This document shows, piece after piece, positions 27,097 through 36,223 of a stretch of DNA of 64,000 bases. Made by a program: the position numbers and the translations under genes. Below the pieces are notes generated by a model. That model saw nothing but the letters and a program-made list of their open reading frames with translations, did not search any database and had not been told where the DNA came from. The stretch's first letter is position 1. Each line of letters opens with the position of its first letter. Origin of the DNA: Desulforamulus aeronauticus DSM 10349 (GTDB taxonomy: Bacteria > Bacillota > Desulfotomaculia > Desulfotomaculales > Desulfotomaculaceae); NCBI RefSeq assembly GCF_900142375.1, contig NZ_FRAR01000014.1, forward strand, positions 62,001 through 126,000, given 5' to 3'.

Positions 27097-27987
27097 TTAA
27101 TCCGACGCATAACGACCAATTTTTGATTTAAGGGGTCGAGATGCGGCGCTTTCCAACACCGGTGCCTGCTTTACCGCTGCAATCAGTGCCTCTATGTCCG
27201 GTTCGTTAGGAACTATATAAAAACCCACTGCCCCGGTATCCGGGTCCTTTCTCAGCATGGGGGTATACTCCGGTGAATCGACATCCTTTTTGGTACCTAA
27301 AATTGTTGCTGAGGTGTGCGCAATAGCCAATCGCTGACCAATATCATGAATGGTAGCGCGGGCATCATCATTTTTAGGTTTTATCAGAACCCCCAGACCC
27401 TGTTCCAAAATTTTTTCTCGGGTTGATTTTAGGCCTACCGACATAATATTGATATGATTCACATATAGGATGGTGTCTTTAAAGTCCAGTTTGGCGGGTA
27501 TTACTTCACAAATATTGCCAATGTTGTCACCCGTTTTTAACCGTAAACTCAGTAATATAAGGATCACACCCGATACCATCCCTGCCATACCACCCAAAAA
27601 TTGAGTAATCAAGGAAGTCATAAAGGCTGTACCCATGACTAGAAAATTTCTCGCCTCAAAAGTCCGGGCGATCCCTTCGATATAGTCTTTGCCACGCTGC
27701 ACCAATTCACTTTCTTCCAAACTCTCCAGGGTTTGCCTTTCCATGCTGCGAATATCGCGAAATTGTTGAGCCGCCAAAGCCAGGAAGGTGAAGGCTGCAT
27801 AGTCAGGTTCTAACAACGCTGGTACCGCAATGGCGCCTAAGGCTGCCGCTATAAAACCCAGGGACAAATGAGTGACAAACCCGTGAGGATAGCCAGGATA
27901 CTGTCGGTAATCTATCCGCAGTAGGGCTAACCGTGTAATAAAACCAGTAATAATTCCTGTCAGTGACACCAATAGGTATGGTTCCAT
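27097..27987 (-). CDS. YIEGIA-family membrane protein
   Basis: 296 residues from an ATG at 27987 following AGGAG; longer in-frame starts lack a site. The name-giving motif is present in KDYIEGIARTFEARN (about residue 110). There are about four hydrophobic helices in the N-terminal half (LVSLTGIITGFITRL, LGFIAAALGAIAVPALL, TAFMTSLITQFLGGMAGMV), and a soluble C-terminal half. Function unknown; linked to sporulation genes and a capping subunit in Peptococcaceae. Confidence 0.9.
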   Translation of the reverse strand: MEPYLLVSLTGIITGFITRLALLRIDYRQYPGYPHGFVTHLSLGFIAAALGAIAVPALLEPDYAAFTFLALAAQQFRDIRSMERQTLESLEESELVQRGKDYIEGIARTFEARNFLVMGTAFMTSLITQFLGGMAGMVSGVILILLSLRLKTGDNIGNICEVIPAKLDFKDTILYVNHINIMSVGLKSTREKILEQGLGVLIKPKNDDARATIHDIGQRLAIAHTSATILGTKKDVDSPEYTPMLRKDPDTGAVGFYIVPNEPDIEALIAAVKQAPVLESAASRPLKSKIGRYASD

Positions 27988-28029
27988 GCAATCACTCCTC
28001 AAGATGATCAAACCGTGAAGATTGAGAAA

Positions 28030-28056
28030 CTGCCGCCTCCCCTAAAGAAGGCGGCA
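28030..28056. terminator. Hairpin between spoIIP-like and YIEGIA genes
   Basis: CTGCCGCCT/AGGCGGCAG stem with only a short T tract on the minus strand; probably a partial terminator or attenuator inside the operon. Confidence 0.5.
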
Positions 28057-28064
28057 GCCCATTT

Positions 28065-29351
28065 TTAATCCTCTGTCACATCATCCCTATGGTCTATAGC
28101 GGCACGGTCGGCCTGATCCTTTGGGCTCCCCTTGGTGCCTTTGTTGGCCTTTTTCTTGCCACCAGCCATTTTCTTGACTGGCCCAAGATAATTGCTAAAT
28201 TCTTTACCAAAGGCATTAATACGATCTCCCACACCCTTCAGGCTGCCCGTGCTGATAAGTAGGAACCCACCGCCTAATAGCAAGGTTAAACCCAATATCC
28301 AGCCGACAGCTTTCCAGCCACCGCTGTTTTCGGCTCCGCCGCCTGTGCCCGTGATACCTTTTTCACCGTTCGTGCCCGGAGCCTCTGTGGGCCCTCCTTC
28401 AATACCCAGCACAGTGGGTACGGCATCGGCAAATAGGGTAATTCCCCTTTCAGCCTGCCCCTTTGTGTTAGTGTGGGTACCAGCTTCGATTAATAAGGCA
28501 GTAGGCATTAAATCCTGGTTATAATTGCCTTTGGCCATAAAGATTTCTTTAACAATACCAGGATGAACCTTGTTGGCATAGGCCATCATTTTTTTGGCAA
28601 AAGTTAAGTTTGCTTGCATATTTGGGTTTTGACGGCCCACTACCAACCTTAATTTGGTTACATTAGTATCAGCGATTTTAGCTGAATAATAATCTGGATC
28701 AGGTATACCATCCCGGTGGACATCAATTAAAGCAACAGGATTTTCCTTCATTAACTTAGTGGCAGTACGCCTTGACCTTTGATAAGCTGTATTATCATGT
28801 GGATCATGGGGCGTCCTATCATATAAAATAGTGCCCCCACTTTTCTCCTTAAGTTGGGTTGAAAAAGTCTGGCCTACATCATAAATGCCACCTTTAAAGG
28901 GTTTACTTTCAATTCCATCGGAAGGTACATAAGACTCATCGGTATGTGTATGATAGATTCCTACCGCTCCACTTTTTCTGGTGGCAGCCGCCATGGCCAG
29001 ACGCTCATCAGTGAGGTATTCATTCCAGGCCAGTAGCTCTTGATCCATACCCAGCGACTTGACAACAGCCCGATCTTTTTCTAGCTTGGTAATTCGAAAG
29101 TGTTTGCCTTCTGAATTTATGATCTCATCACCCACGGATACACCCTGACACGCCTGGCTGATGACATTTCCTTTATTATCAACAATCTTAACAGCAGTAC
29201 CTACCTGATGATCCAAACCCTGTCCCGATAAAATAGAAGCTGGATTCCAAGCTGGCAGTACCACATCGACAAGGCTTACCCGATTGATAATACCAATTCC
29301 CACCAACATTAGACAGATGCTAAATATGATCCTAAATCTTTTTATCTTCAA
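28065..29351 (-). CDS. SpoIIP-family sporulation amidase, variant form
   Basis: 428 residues from a TTG at 29351, 8 nt after GGAGGAGG. This start overlaps the DUF1614 gene by 20 bp, against 101 bp for the longer frame. A membrane helix near the start (IIFSICLMLVGIGIINRV) is followed by the SpoIIP core: YHTHTDESYVP, a RTATKLMKENPVALIDVHRDG segment, and LLIEAGTHTN, with the zinc/catalytic His, Asp and Glu. SpoIIP degrades peptidoglycan during engulfment. Unusual parts are a second membrane helix (AVGWILGLTLLLGGGFLLI) and a lysine-rich tail (KKMAGGKKKANKGTKGS) at the C-terminus. Confidence 0.86.
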   Translation of the reverse strand: MKIKRFRIIFSICLMLVGIGIINRVSLVDVVLPAWNPASILSGQGLDHQVGTAVKIVDNKGNVISQACQGVSVGDEIINSEGKHFRITKLEKDRAVVKSLGMDQELLAWNEYLTDERLAMAAATRKSGAVGIYHTHTDESYVPSDGIESKPFKGGIYDVGQTFSTQLKEKSGGTILYDRTPHDPHDNTAYQRSRRTATKLMKENPVALIDVHRDGIPDPDYYSAKIADTNVTKLRLVVGRQNPNMQANLTFAKKMMAYANKVHPGIVKEIFMAKGNYNQDLMPTALLIEAGTHTNTKGQAERGITLFADAVPTVLGIEGGPTEAPGTNGEKGITGTGGGAENSGGWKAVGWILGLTLLLGGGFLLISTGSLKGVGDRINAFGKEFSNYLGPVKKMAGGKKKANKGTKGSPKDQADRAAIDHRDDVTED

Positions 29352-30120
29352 ATCGGTCAACCTCCTCCCTTGTCTCGCTGGTGTTCTTTCCTGGCTCTTC
29401 GTCTCTCTTCGTGGCTTCTTTTTTGCGGTCAAATTCAGGCTTCCTTAAGCCCGCTAGTAAAGCATCGGGTTTCCCCTCCGAGGCCGGGCCACCCTGTAAT
29501 CTCTCACGGGTCTCACCAATCAAATCAGCCAAGATAACTGCTAAAATACCCGAAATAACCACAGTGTCAAAAGCCCCGGCACCTCCGATGCTTTTAAGAG
29601 CATTGGTGGCGTTATTTTGTAGAAAGTAAATATAATTAGCGACATCCCATAAAATAACTCCTAATGTGGCACCGATAAAAGCACTTCTCCGGGAACGTCC
29701 GGCTACATAGGCAATAATGGCTGCTACGATGGGAAAAACATAAAGAGGATCTACGTAATTAAGTCCTCCCGCCGGTTCAGTGGTACCGGTCATGACACGA
29801 GTACTCAAAAACCAGATTACGCCGAAGGTTACTAAAGAGGCTAGTAACGCCCTGGTAACTTCCTTGCCTGTGCCCGCTTTGACCAGCAGGTAAATGGCCA
29901 AAGCCACTGGTACTAAAGCCCCACCAACATTGATTTCCAAAGGAACCCTAGCACCCGGAATCGGAATATCAATAAAACTACCAACAATAATAGCCAGTAT
30001 TACGGCTAAAGCTCCCTTGTCTGTTAATCGCATCCGGTCCAAAGCCCTCTGGGAGATACCAAAGAAAATTAGTAAGGATACAACAATTAAAACAATAAGT
30101 CCCAGTGGAAAACGATCCAT
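29332..30120 (-). CDS. DUF1614 family membrane protein
   Basis: 262 residues from an ATG at 30120 after GGGGGG. Eight or so hydrophobic segments (FPLGLIVLIVVSLLIFFG, GALAVILAIIVGSF, GALVPVALAIYLLVKA, IVAAIIAYVAGR, VVISGILAVILADLIG) match DUF1614. The tail (about residues 210-262) is charged and lysine/arginine rich. Head of the operon containing spoIIP, YIEGIA, DUF512 and der. Function unknown. Confidence 0.85.
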   Translation of the reverse strand: MDRFPLGLIVLIVVSLLIFFGISQRALDRMRLTDKGALAVILAIIVGSFIDIPIPGARVPLEINVGGALVPVALAIYLLVKAGTGKEVTRALLASLVTFGVIWFLSTRVMTGTTEPAGGLNYVDPLYVFPIVAAIIAYVAGRSRRSAFIGATLGVILWDVANYIYFLQNNATNALKSIGGAGAFDTVVISGILAVILADLIGETRERLQGGPASEGKPDALLAGLRKPEFDRKKEATKRDEEPGKNTSETREEVDRFEDKKI

Positions 30121-30330
30121 TAACTTGCCCCCCTTATTTGTGATCAAAAAGTTATTATCTAAAAAATAGATTTCCCTCCAATGGTCAAAATATGCAAGGG
30201 GGAGAAAACTCCCATCAGCTTTCCACCGTTAGCCATCATAATAAAGTGACAACCCTTCTGGATAAAAAAAGCTACTTCGGATACACGAAAACCTCCAAAA
30301 ACAAGAGTAACCTGCGCAGCATAGACAGAA

Positions 30331-30352
30331 AAAAACACAAGCCAGGAGCTTG
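30331..30352 (-). terminator. Terminator of the dehydrogenase operon
   Basis: Minus strand: CAAGC(tcctg)GCTTG followed by a T-run (TGTTTTTTTC). Downstream of the cyclophilin-like gene. Confidence 0.65.
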
Positions 30353-30399
30353 CGCTAAATTTGTTGATACTTTTTAATGATTTATCCCTTTATATTGAT

Positions 30400-31002
30400 T
30401 CAGTCAGCAATACTAAAAGTTACTTGAACACTCCCACTCCCAAGGGCATCCGCCAATCCGGTTACATCTTCAACATAGCCAAGCTTTGTATAGCTGTACG
30501 AAGTAGGGAAGCTTTCATAGAACAGCACCAAACAGTCAGAGCCATAGAGCATCAAATCGCCGGTCTTAATATTTCCTACCCGTTCACTGTTGGTAGGGAA
30601 TTTTTCTGAAAAAAAGTAGAATTTTTCGTTCCCATTCAGTTCATCCATGTTCAAAGTCAGGGGTATCTTATCCAACAATGCCCGTGTGGAATCATTGTCA
30701 GATAGGATTACCGTAAATTTTTTATTACCAACCTGTATATTTACAGTCGGCATGGTGGTGTCTTCTTTTGCTCTTTCTGGTGGCTTCGATTCTTTCGGAA
30801 TAAGAGCAGGCGATGGGGATGGGGTCGGAGCAGGAACAGATGACGGAGACGGTGTCTGAATAGTCTGTTGTTGTGCTTGCTCCTGTAAGCCCGCTTTTGA
30901 CGGAGTAGAAGAAGGTTCAGTGGTACTCACAGGGGGCGCAGAACAACCAACCAGAGCAATCATACACACAAGGGTAAGCAATATAGGTATTATTTTCCGC
31001 AT
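30400..31002 (-). CDS. Lipoprotein with cyclophilin-like domain
   Basis: 200 residues from an ATG at 31002, overlapping the flavoprotein stop by 1 bp. A signal peptide MRKIIPILLTLVCMIALVG ends in the lipobox LVGC, so it is lipid-anchored. A Pro/Ser-rich linker (about residues 30-85) precedes the C-terminal domain (about 90-200, VNIQVGNKKFTVILSDNDST, GDLMLYGSDCLVLFYESF). That domain matches the cyclophilin-like fold of COG2164-type proteins, with no evidence of prolyl isomerase activity. Last gene of the MerR-adjacent operon. Confidence 0.8.
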   Translation of the reverse strand: MRKIIPILLTLVCMIALVGCSAPPVSTTEPSSTPSKAGLQEQAQQQTIQTPSPSSVPAPTPSPSPALIPKESKPPERAKEDTTMPTVNIQVGNKKFTVILSDNDSTRALLDKIPLTLNMDELNGNEKFYFFSEKFPTNSERVGNIKTGDLMLYGSDCLVLFYESFPTSYSYTKLGYVEDVTGLADALGSGSVQVTFSIAD

Positions 31003-31541
31003 TAAAGTGCCTTTCCTAACTCGTTGGCTTCCCGAAGGGCAGATTTTCCTTCGATGTCCCCTACATCTGTTACACCGATGCCGCACACAGCACCTTTCAG
31101 GCTTGTTTTTCCAAAGCAATCAATCCAGCCTTGCAAGCCCTTGATTGCACCATCCATTGCACTTTCCTCGCCATCTGCCGCAGTGGCCAGCAGATAGATG
31201 TCACGGAAAGCATAATTAGAGGGGAACAGAGGGTTGGAGCGATCTAACATGGTTTTCATCTGCCCGCTCATTTCGTAAAAGTAAATTGGTGTGGCAAAGG
31301 CAATAACTTCGGCAGTCAGCATTTTCTGTGCAATGACATCAGCATCGTCATGAATGACACAGCGCCTGGTCTTTTGACAGGCCAGACAGCCTTTGCAAAA
31401 ACCAATGGTTTTATCATGCAGGCTAACGATTTCTGCGCTGTGTCCTGCCTCCTGCGCGCCCTTGGCAAACTCCTTAGCCAAGGTTTCAGAATTGCCGCCC
31501 TTGCGGGGGCTGGTGGAAATAATCAAAACTTTTTTACTCAC
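31002..31541 (-). CDS. Iron-sulfur flavoprotein-like NAD(P)H-dependent reductase
   Basis: 179 residues, flavodoxin-like fold: VLIISTSPRKGGNSETLA (FMN phosphate loop). The cysteine cluster FCKGCLACQKTRRC has CX2CX2CX5C spacing, as in iron-sulfur flavoproteins. Further: VIAFATPIYFYEMSGQMK. It probably transfers electrons to an unknown substrate. Between the acetyltransferase (abutting at 31541) and the lipoprotein gene. Confidence 0.85.
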   Translation of the reverse strand: MSKKVLIISTSPRKGGNSETLAKEFAKGAQEAGHSAEIVSLHDKTIGFCKGCLACQKTRRCVIHDDADVIAQKMLTAEVIAFATPIYFYEMSGQMKTMLDRSNPLFPSNYAFRDIYLLATAADGEESAMDGAIKGLQGWIDCFGKTSLKGAVCGIGVTDVGDIEGKSALREANELGKAL

Positions 31542-32125
31542 TATTTTTCCTCCTTGGGACGATCAATTTCTTTGATCAATTTTGCCGGGACACCGCCCAC
31601 AATGGTGTTTGCTAAAACATTCTTTGTCACCACCGCACCGGCGGCGATAATGGCTCCGTCTCCAATGGTTACACCGGGAAGGATCGTCGCATTGGAGCCA
31701 ATCCACACATTCTCACCAATCATAATGGGTGCCGGGTGCATAGTGCCACGTTTCTCCGGTGCAGGATCATGGTTAAGGGTAGCCAGAACCACATTATGAC
31801 CAATCAGGGCGCCATCTCCAATGGTAATGCCGCCCTGATCCTGAAACTTACAGCCGGAATTGATGAATACATTTTTACCTATGGTGATATTTTTCCCGCA
31901 GTCGGTGTAGAAGGGCGGAAACATGGCAAAGGTTTCATCTACGGACTTGCCGGTCAGCTGAGACATCAGAGCACGGATTTCCTCCGGCGTGTGATAGGTG
32001 TTGTTCAACTCTGCGGTAATCTGCAGAGCTTCTTGACTCAGCTTGTGCATAAAGAGATGGGCTTCCGATCCGCCAGTAACCGAAAGTCCACGGTTTAGAT
32101 GGTCTAAGAATTCATTCAGATTCAT
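31541..32125 (-). CDS. Maa-type hexapeptide-repeat O-acetyltransferase
   Basis: 194 residues from an ATG at 32125 with GGAGGG upstream. The N-terminus resembles a maltose acetyltransferase domain. A left-handed beta helix follows (about residues 75-190, with [62 protein letters not shown]). The NH-DP catalytic His is present. Acetylates sugars or related small alcohols using acetyl-CoA. Second gene of the dehydrogenase operon. Confidence 0.88.
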   Translation of the reverse strand: MNLNEFLDHLNRGLSVTGGSEAHLFMHKLSQEALQITAELNNTYHTPEEIRALMSQLTGKSVDETFAMFPPFYTDCGKNITIGKNVFINSGCKFQDQGGITIGDGALIGHNVVLATLNHDPAPEKRGTMHPAPIMIGENVWIGSNATILPGVTIGDGAIIAAGAVVTKNVLANTIVGGVPAKLIKEIDRPKEEK

Positions 32126-32145
32126 TTGCTTCCCTCCGATGTTAA

Positions 32146-33318
32146 TCAACGATACGATTTTCTGAAAACCTCTACGCAATCCTCATGGGTCATTTCACAG
32201 GGGTTGGCCGCAAATAGTCCGCCCATCGCTTCACGGGCATTGGCAGCCAGCTTGTCAAATTCATCGGGAGTAATACCGTAGTCGCTCATCTTCAAATCAG
32301 CCACACCGCAGACCTCCTGCAACTTGGTCAATGCAGTGAGGAAGTCCTCCGGTTTCTCTGCGTCCTTCATGCCTAATGCTTGTGCCATGCGGACAAAGCG
32401 ATCATCGCAGGCGTGCTTTTCGATGAAAAATCCGTGGAATGCCTGGGAAATCATAATCAGCCCTGCACCGTGAGGCAGTTCAGGATGATAGGCAGACATG
32501 GCATGCTCCAGAGAATGTTCTGCTGTTGTCACGCTAACGGTCATCACTACACCAGAAAGGGTGTTGGCAAAGGCCATACCTTCCCGCGCTTCCATGTCGT
32601 TGCCGTCCTTGACTGCACGAGCAAGATATTTTCCCACATTCTCAATCGCTGTCAGGGCGTACATATCACTCATGGCGCTGGCAAAGGTGGAAATATAGCT
32701 CTCGGTAGCGTGGAACAGTACGTCAAATCCTTGGTAAGCAGTAAACTTTGGCGGCACTGATACCATTAGTTCAGGGTCAATGATGGACAGTACGGGGAAT
32801 GTGGAATCATACCCGCCAACGCCAATTTTTTCATTGGTTTCCTCATTGGTCACAACACCCCACTGATCAGCCTCGCTGCCGGTTCCGGCAGTTGTCGTAA
32901 TGCAAACGATGGGAAGCGGATCGCGCTGAAGGGGTTGTCCTTTACCTGTTTTGCCTCCTACATAATCCCATAGATCGCCATTATTGGTTGCCATCATGGC
33001 AATGGCCTTGGCCGCATCCATCACACTGCCGCCGCCCAAAGCCACGATAAAGTCACAGCCGTTGTCACGGGCAAATTTTGCACCCTCCATAACCTCCGTC
33101 TTGGTCGGGTTTGCCCCAATCCCGCTGAACACAGCAGCGTGGACGCCCGCCTTTTTCAGCTGCTCCAATGTGCGGTCAAGCACGCCGTTCTCACGAACGG
33201 ACTTGCCATTGGATATTGCAAGAATAGCCTTTTTACCGGGCATTTTTTGCTGGTGTAGTTCATCCAGGCGGCCATTTCCAAATACAAAACGTGTCGGTAC
33301 ATACATATTGAAGCTCAT
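32146..33318 (-). CDS. Iron-containing alcohol dehydrogenase
   Basis: 390 residues, group [25 protein letters not shown] is the dinucleotide loop; [12 protein letters not shown], the metal ligand region [20 protein letters not shown] and [10 protein letters not shown] are typical of the butanol/1,3-propanediol-type enzymes. Oxidises or reduces small alcohols/aldehydes with NAD(P). First gene of the operon transcribed from the MerR-type promoter; divergent from the merR-like gene. Confidence 0.93.
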   Translation of the reverse strand: MSFNMYVPTRFVFGNGRLDELHQQKMPGKKAILAISNGKSVRENGVLDRTLEQLKKAGVHAAVFSGIGANPTKTEVMEGAKFARDNGCDFIVALGGGSVMDAAKAIAMMATNNGDLWDYVGGKTGKGQPLQRDPLPIVCITTTAGTGSEADQWGVVTNEETNEKIGVGGYDSTFPVLSIIDPELMVSVPPKFTAYQGFDVLFHATESYISTFASAMSDMYALTAIENVGKYLARAVKDGNDMEAREGMAFANTLSGVVMTVSVTTAEHSLEHAMSAYHPELPHGAGLIMISQAFHGFFIEKHACDDRFVRMAQALGMKDAEKPEDFLTALTKLQEVCGVADLKMSDYGITPDEFDKLAANAREAMGGLFAANPCEMTHEDCVEVFRKSYR

Positions 33319-33421
33319 CGTTTTCCTCCTAAATTGAATCGTTTTTATTTAATATGTCTCCAATGCTTCTCAATGATTTTCAAGAATGACGTTGACATAT
33401 AAAATAGCAAGGTTTATATTG

Positions 33422-33452
33422 ATTCTAGAACCTGAAGTTAGGTTTAGGTCAA
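33422..33452 (-). promoter_or_regulatory. MerR-type promoter/operator of the dehydrogenase operon
   Basis: Minus strand: -35 TTGACC (33452-33447) and -10 TAGAAT (33427-33422) with a 19-bp spacer. In the spacer AACCT-N6-AGGTT (33429-33444) is a dyad. The overlong 19-bp spacer with an internal dyad is the MerR-family activation signature. Confidence 0.75.
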
Positions 33453-33495
33453 GAGCTTATATCAAATATTTTATTTTTGCAAAGGAGAAGAGATT

Positions 33496-33936
33496 ATGTC
33501 CTATTCTATCGGTGAAGTGGCGAACATCACCGGTATTACCATCTCAACCTTGCGCTATTATGACCGTGAGGGTATGTTTCCGAACATGGAACGCAGCAAT
33601 GGCGGCATTCGTATGTTCTCTGATACAGAGATCGAAACCCTTCAGATTATCGAATGTTTAAAGACTTCCGGGCTATCTATTAAAGACATAAAACAGTTTT
33701 TGAATTGGTGTCAAGAAGGCGATGATTCCCTGCAAAAACGGCGGGATATGTTTTATGAGCGCCTTGAAGTTGTAGAAAAGCAAATGGAAGAATTGCAGAA
33801 AACGATGAATACCATCAAGTTTAAGTGTTGGTACTACGATACAGCACTGGCTGCTGGTACTGAGGAAACACCGAAAAATATGCCGGTGGAAGAAATACCG
33901 GAGGAAATCCGAAAATATAGATATAAATGCGATTGA
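33496..33936 (+). CDS. MerR-family regulator, AdhR/NmlR-like
   Basis: 146 residues, ATG after AAAGGAG. N-terminal winged helix (SIGEVANITGITISTLRYYDREGMFP), then a dimerisation helix (RRDMFYERLEVVEKQMEELQKTMNTIKFKCWYY in parts). A conserved Cys at residue 54 (IIECLKTSGLSI) is in the position of the redox/aldehyde-sensing Cys of Bacillus AdhR. It likely activates the divergent alcohol dehydrogenase operon in response to reactive carbonyls or similar stress. Confidence 0.88.
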   Translation: MSYSIGEVANITGITISTLRYYDREGMFPNMERSNGGIRMFSDTEIETLQIIECLKTSGLSIKDIKQFLNWCQEGDDSLQKRRDMFYERLEVVEKQMEELQKTMNTIKFKCWYYDTALAAGTEETPKNMPVEEIPEEIRKYRYKCD

Positions 33937-34094
33937 TTTAGTTTCCATCTTATTTTCTACAAAGTGAATCCATACGGGTTTTCGTTTTCGCTAAACGGTA
34001 AACAGATTTTAACGGAAGTAGCGCAATGAAATGTGGACAACTACTCGGCAAATTTAATCATTCGTGTTACATTTGACATCCTTGACAAAACACA

Positions 34095-34148
34095 GAAGAA
34101 TTAAAACAACAAGCCCGCAGACATGCGGGCTTGTTGTTTTAATTCTTC
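34095..34148. terminator. Very long-stem terminator after ispH-rpsA
   Basis: Perfect 25-bp stem (34095-34119 with 34124-34148) around a GACA loop, core AAGCCCGCA/TGCGGGCTT. Lies 40 bp after the ispH-rpsA stop; may terminate in both directions. Confidence 0.8.
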
Positions 34149-34187
34149 CGTATCGGTTTGGGTATGGTACAACAAGGTATTTGCTAT

Positions 34188-36209
34188 TTATTGAAGATCT
34201 TTTAATTGATCACCAATGATATCACCCAGTGTAATTTTTTCTTCAGGAATTTGCTCAGCCACTGGTTCTGCTGCCGGTGCTTCCTGTTTATGGGGACGCG
34301 CCTCACGAGCAGGACGTCCTTCACTATTTACTTCCCGGATGGATAGGCGAATGCGTTTTTCGGTTTTATCGATACTGAGTACCTTAACCTTTACTTCTTC
34401 ACCTTCTTTAACCACATCTTCGGGCTTTTCAACATGGTGATCAGCTAAGTGAGAGATGTGTACCAATCCTTCAATGCCTGGCTCTAATTGAACAAAGGCA
34501 CCAAAGGGAGCTAACCGAACAACCTTAGCCGGGAATATATTTTCTACTGGGTATTTTTCTTCAATGGTATCCCAAGGATTCGGTAATACTTGTTTTAGAC
34601 CCAGAGAAATTTTTTCGTTCTCCCGATCCACCTTAAGGACGGCAACTTCCAGTTCATCGCCTACTTTAACCACTTCCTGTGGGTGGTTAATGCGCTGCCA
34701 ACTCATTTCAGAGATGTGCAGTAAGCCATCCAACCCTCCCAGATCTACGAAAGCACCAAAATTAGTTAAACGGCGAACAGTCCCTTTAACAACCTGCCCT
34801 TCCTGCAGAGTAGCCAGCAGTTCTTCACGTTTACGGGCATTTTGTTCTTCTAGAACAACCTTGCGGGATACAACTACCTTCTTACGGGCTTTAACCATTT
34901 CAATAATTCTTACTTCCACTTCCTGGTTCAGAAATTTGGCTAGGTCATCAATATAACCTCGTTCCACCAGGGAAGCAGGCATAAAAGCACGCACCCCAAC
35001 ATCCACCAGTAAGCCACCTTTTACTACTTCACGAACAGTACCTTTGATAATAGTACCATTTTCCATTGCCTGTTCCAAATTATCCCAGGCTTTTTCAGCA
35101 TCAGCCCGTGTCTTGGATAAAAGGATCTTCCCTTCATTATCTTCGGCTTTAATTACAACACACTCTATTTCATCCCCTAATTTTACCAAATCATGGGGAT
35201 TGTCTACACCATAAAAGGCCAATTCCTTACGGGGTATTACACCTTCAGACTTCGCCCCGATATCCACCAGCACTTCATCGTTGCTCACTTGAACCACAAC
35301 ACCCTTAACCAGCTCACCGGTTCTAGGGGATTTTACCTCCATTGCTGGGTCCATTGCTTCATCGCCATTAGTCATTTGATCCAGTTCACTCATCCTTCTT
35401 TTAACCTCCTCTATAATTGCGTCAGGTGTTGAAGCGCCCGCTGTTAGCCCAACCTTCCGGCAGTCCCTAAACCACTCCTGTCGCAGTTCCTCTGCAGACT
35501 CTATATGATAGGTGGGAGTTCCGGTCTCTTCGCAAAGTTTGGCTAATTTTTTTGTATTGGCACTTGTCTTTCCTCCAACTACCACTACCACATCCACTTC
35601 TTGAGCCAACTCCCAGGCGGCTTGCTGGCGCTCTCCGGTGGCATGACAAATGGTGTTACGGGCATCCACTTCGACTCCTTGTTTCTGAAAGGCTTCCACC
35701 AATCGTTGGTAGTTGGTCAGCGGCTGGGTTGTTTGTGCCACCACCCCTACCCGAGGATGTTCCACCCGACTTATTTCATCAGCACTTTCTACCACGATAC
35801 CTTTTCCTTTGGTCCAGCCTAAAATCCCTTGAACCTCAGGATGTCCGGGATCACCAAGAATATATACAGGAATACCTTCTTCCGTCATTTCACGGGCATA
35901 TTTTTGAGCCCTGGCTACAAAGGGACAGGTTGCATCCAGAAGCTTAATTTTCTTTTGCTCCGATTTTTCCAGTACTTCCGGCCCTACTCCATGGGAGCGA
36001 ATAATTACGGTGCCACCTTCGGCCTGATCAAGATCACTTAATTCTTGAATACCCTGCAGAGCCAGGTCTCTGACAACCTGCGGGTTATGGATGAGAGGAC
36101 CTAGCGTGTAGATGGGCCCAGCATTATTTGAAGCCTCCGTTAAGGCTAAGTCGAGGGCCCGCTTTACACCATAGCAAAAACCTGCCTTATTGGCTACCTT
36201 AACTTGCAA
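34188..36209 (-). CDS. ispH-rpsA: Fused IspH (HMBPP reductase) and 30S ribosomal protein S1
   Basis: 673 residues from a TTG at 36209, 7 nt after GGAGGG; the longer frame overlaps plsC. Residues 1-285 are IspH/LytB, with the three [4Fe-4S] cysteines in AGFCYGV, DATCPFV and NTICHATG. It makes IPP/DMAPP in the MEP pathway. Residues about 310-650 are four S1 domains (GVVVQVSNDEVLVDIGAKSE, GTVREVVKGGLLVDVGVRAF, GTVRRLTNFGAFVDLGGLDG, AKVVRLAPFGAFVQLEPGIE), ending in a charged tail. The fusion is known in Clostridia. Cotranscribed with plsC and cmk. Confidence 0.96.
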   Translation of the reverse strand: MQVKVANKAGFCYGVKRALDLALTEASNNAGPIYTLGPLIHNPQVVRDLALQGIQELSDLDQAEGGTVIIRSHGVGPEVLEKSEQKKIKLLDATCPFVARAQKYAREMTEEGIPVYILGDPGHPEVQGILGWTKGKGIVVESADEISRVEHPRVGVVAQTTQPLTNYQRLVEAFQKQGVEVDARNTICHATGERQQAAWELAQEVDVVVVVGGKTSANTKKLAKLCEETGTPTYHIESAEELRQEWFRDCRKVGLTAGASTPDAIIEEVKRRMSELDQMTNGDEAMDPAMEVKSPRTGELVKGVVVQVSNDEVLVDIGAKSEGVIPRKELAFYGVDNPHDLVKLGDEIECVVIKAEDNEGKILLSKTRADAEKAWDNLEQAMENGTIIKGTVREVVKGGLLVDVGVRAFMPASLVERGYIDDLAKFLNQEVEVRIIEMVKARKKVVVSRKVVLEEQNARKREELLATLQEGQVVKGTVRRLTNFGAFVDLGGLDGLLHISEMSWQRINHPQEVVKVGDELEVAVLKVDRENEKISLGLKQVLPNPWDTIEEKYPVENIFPAKVVRLAPFGAFVQLEPGIEGLVHISHLADHHVEKPEDVVKEGEEVKVKVLSIDKTEKRIRLSIREVNSEGRPAREARPHKQEAPAAEPVAEQIPEEKITLGDIIGDQLKDLQ

Positions 36210-36223
36210 AACATCACCCTCCA

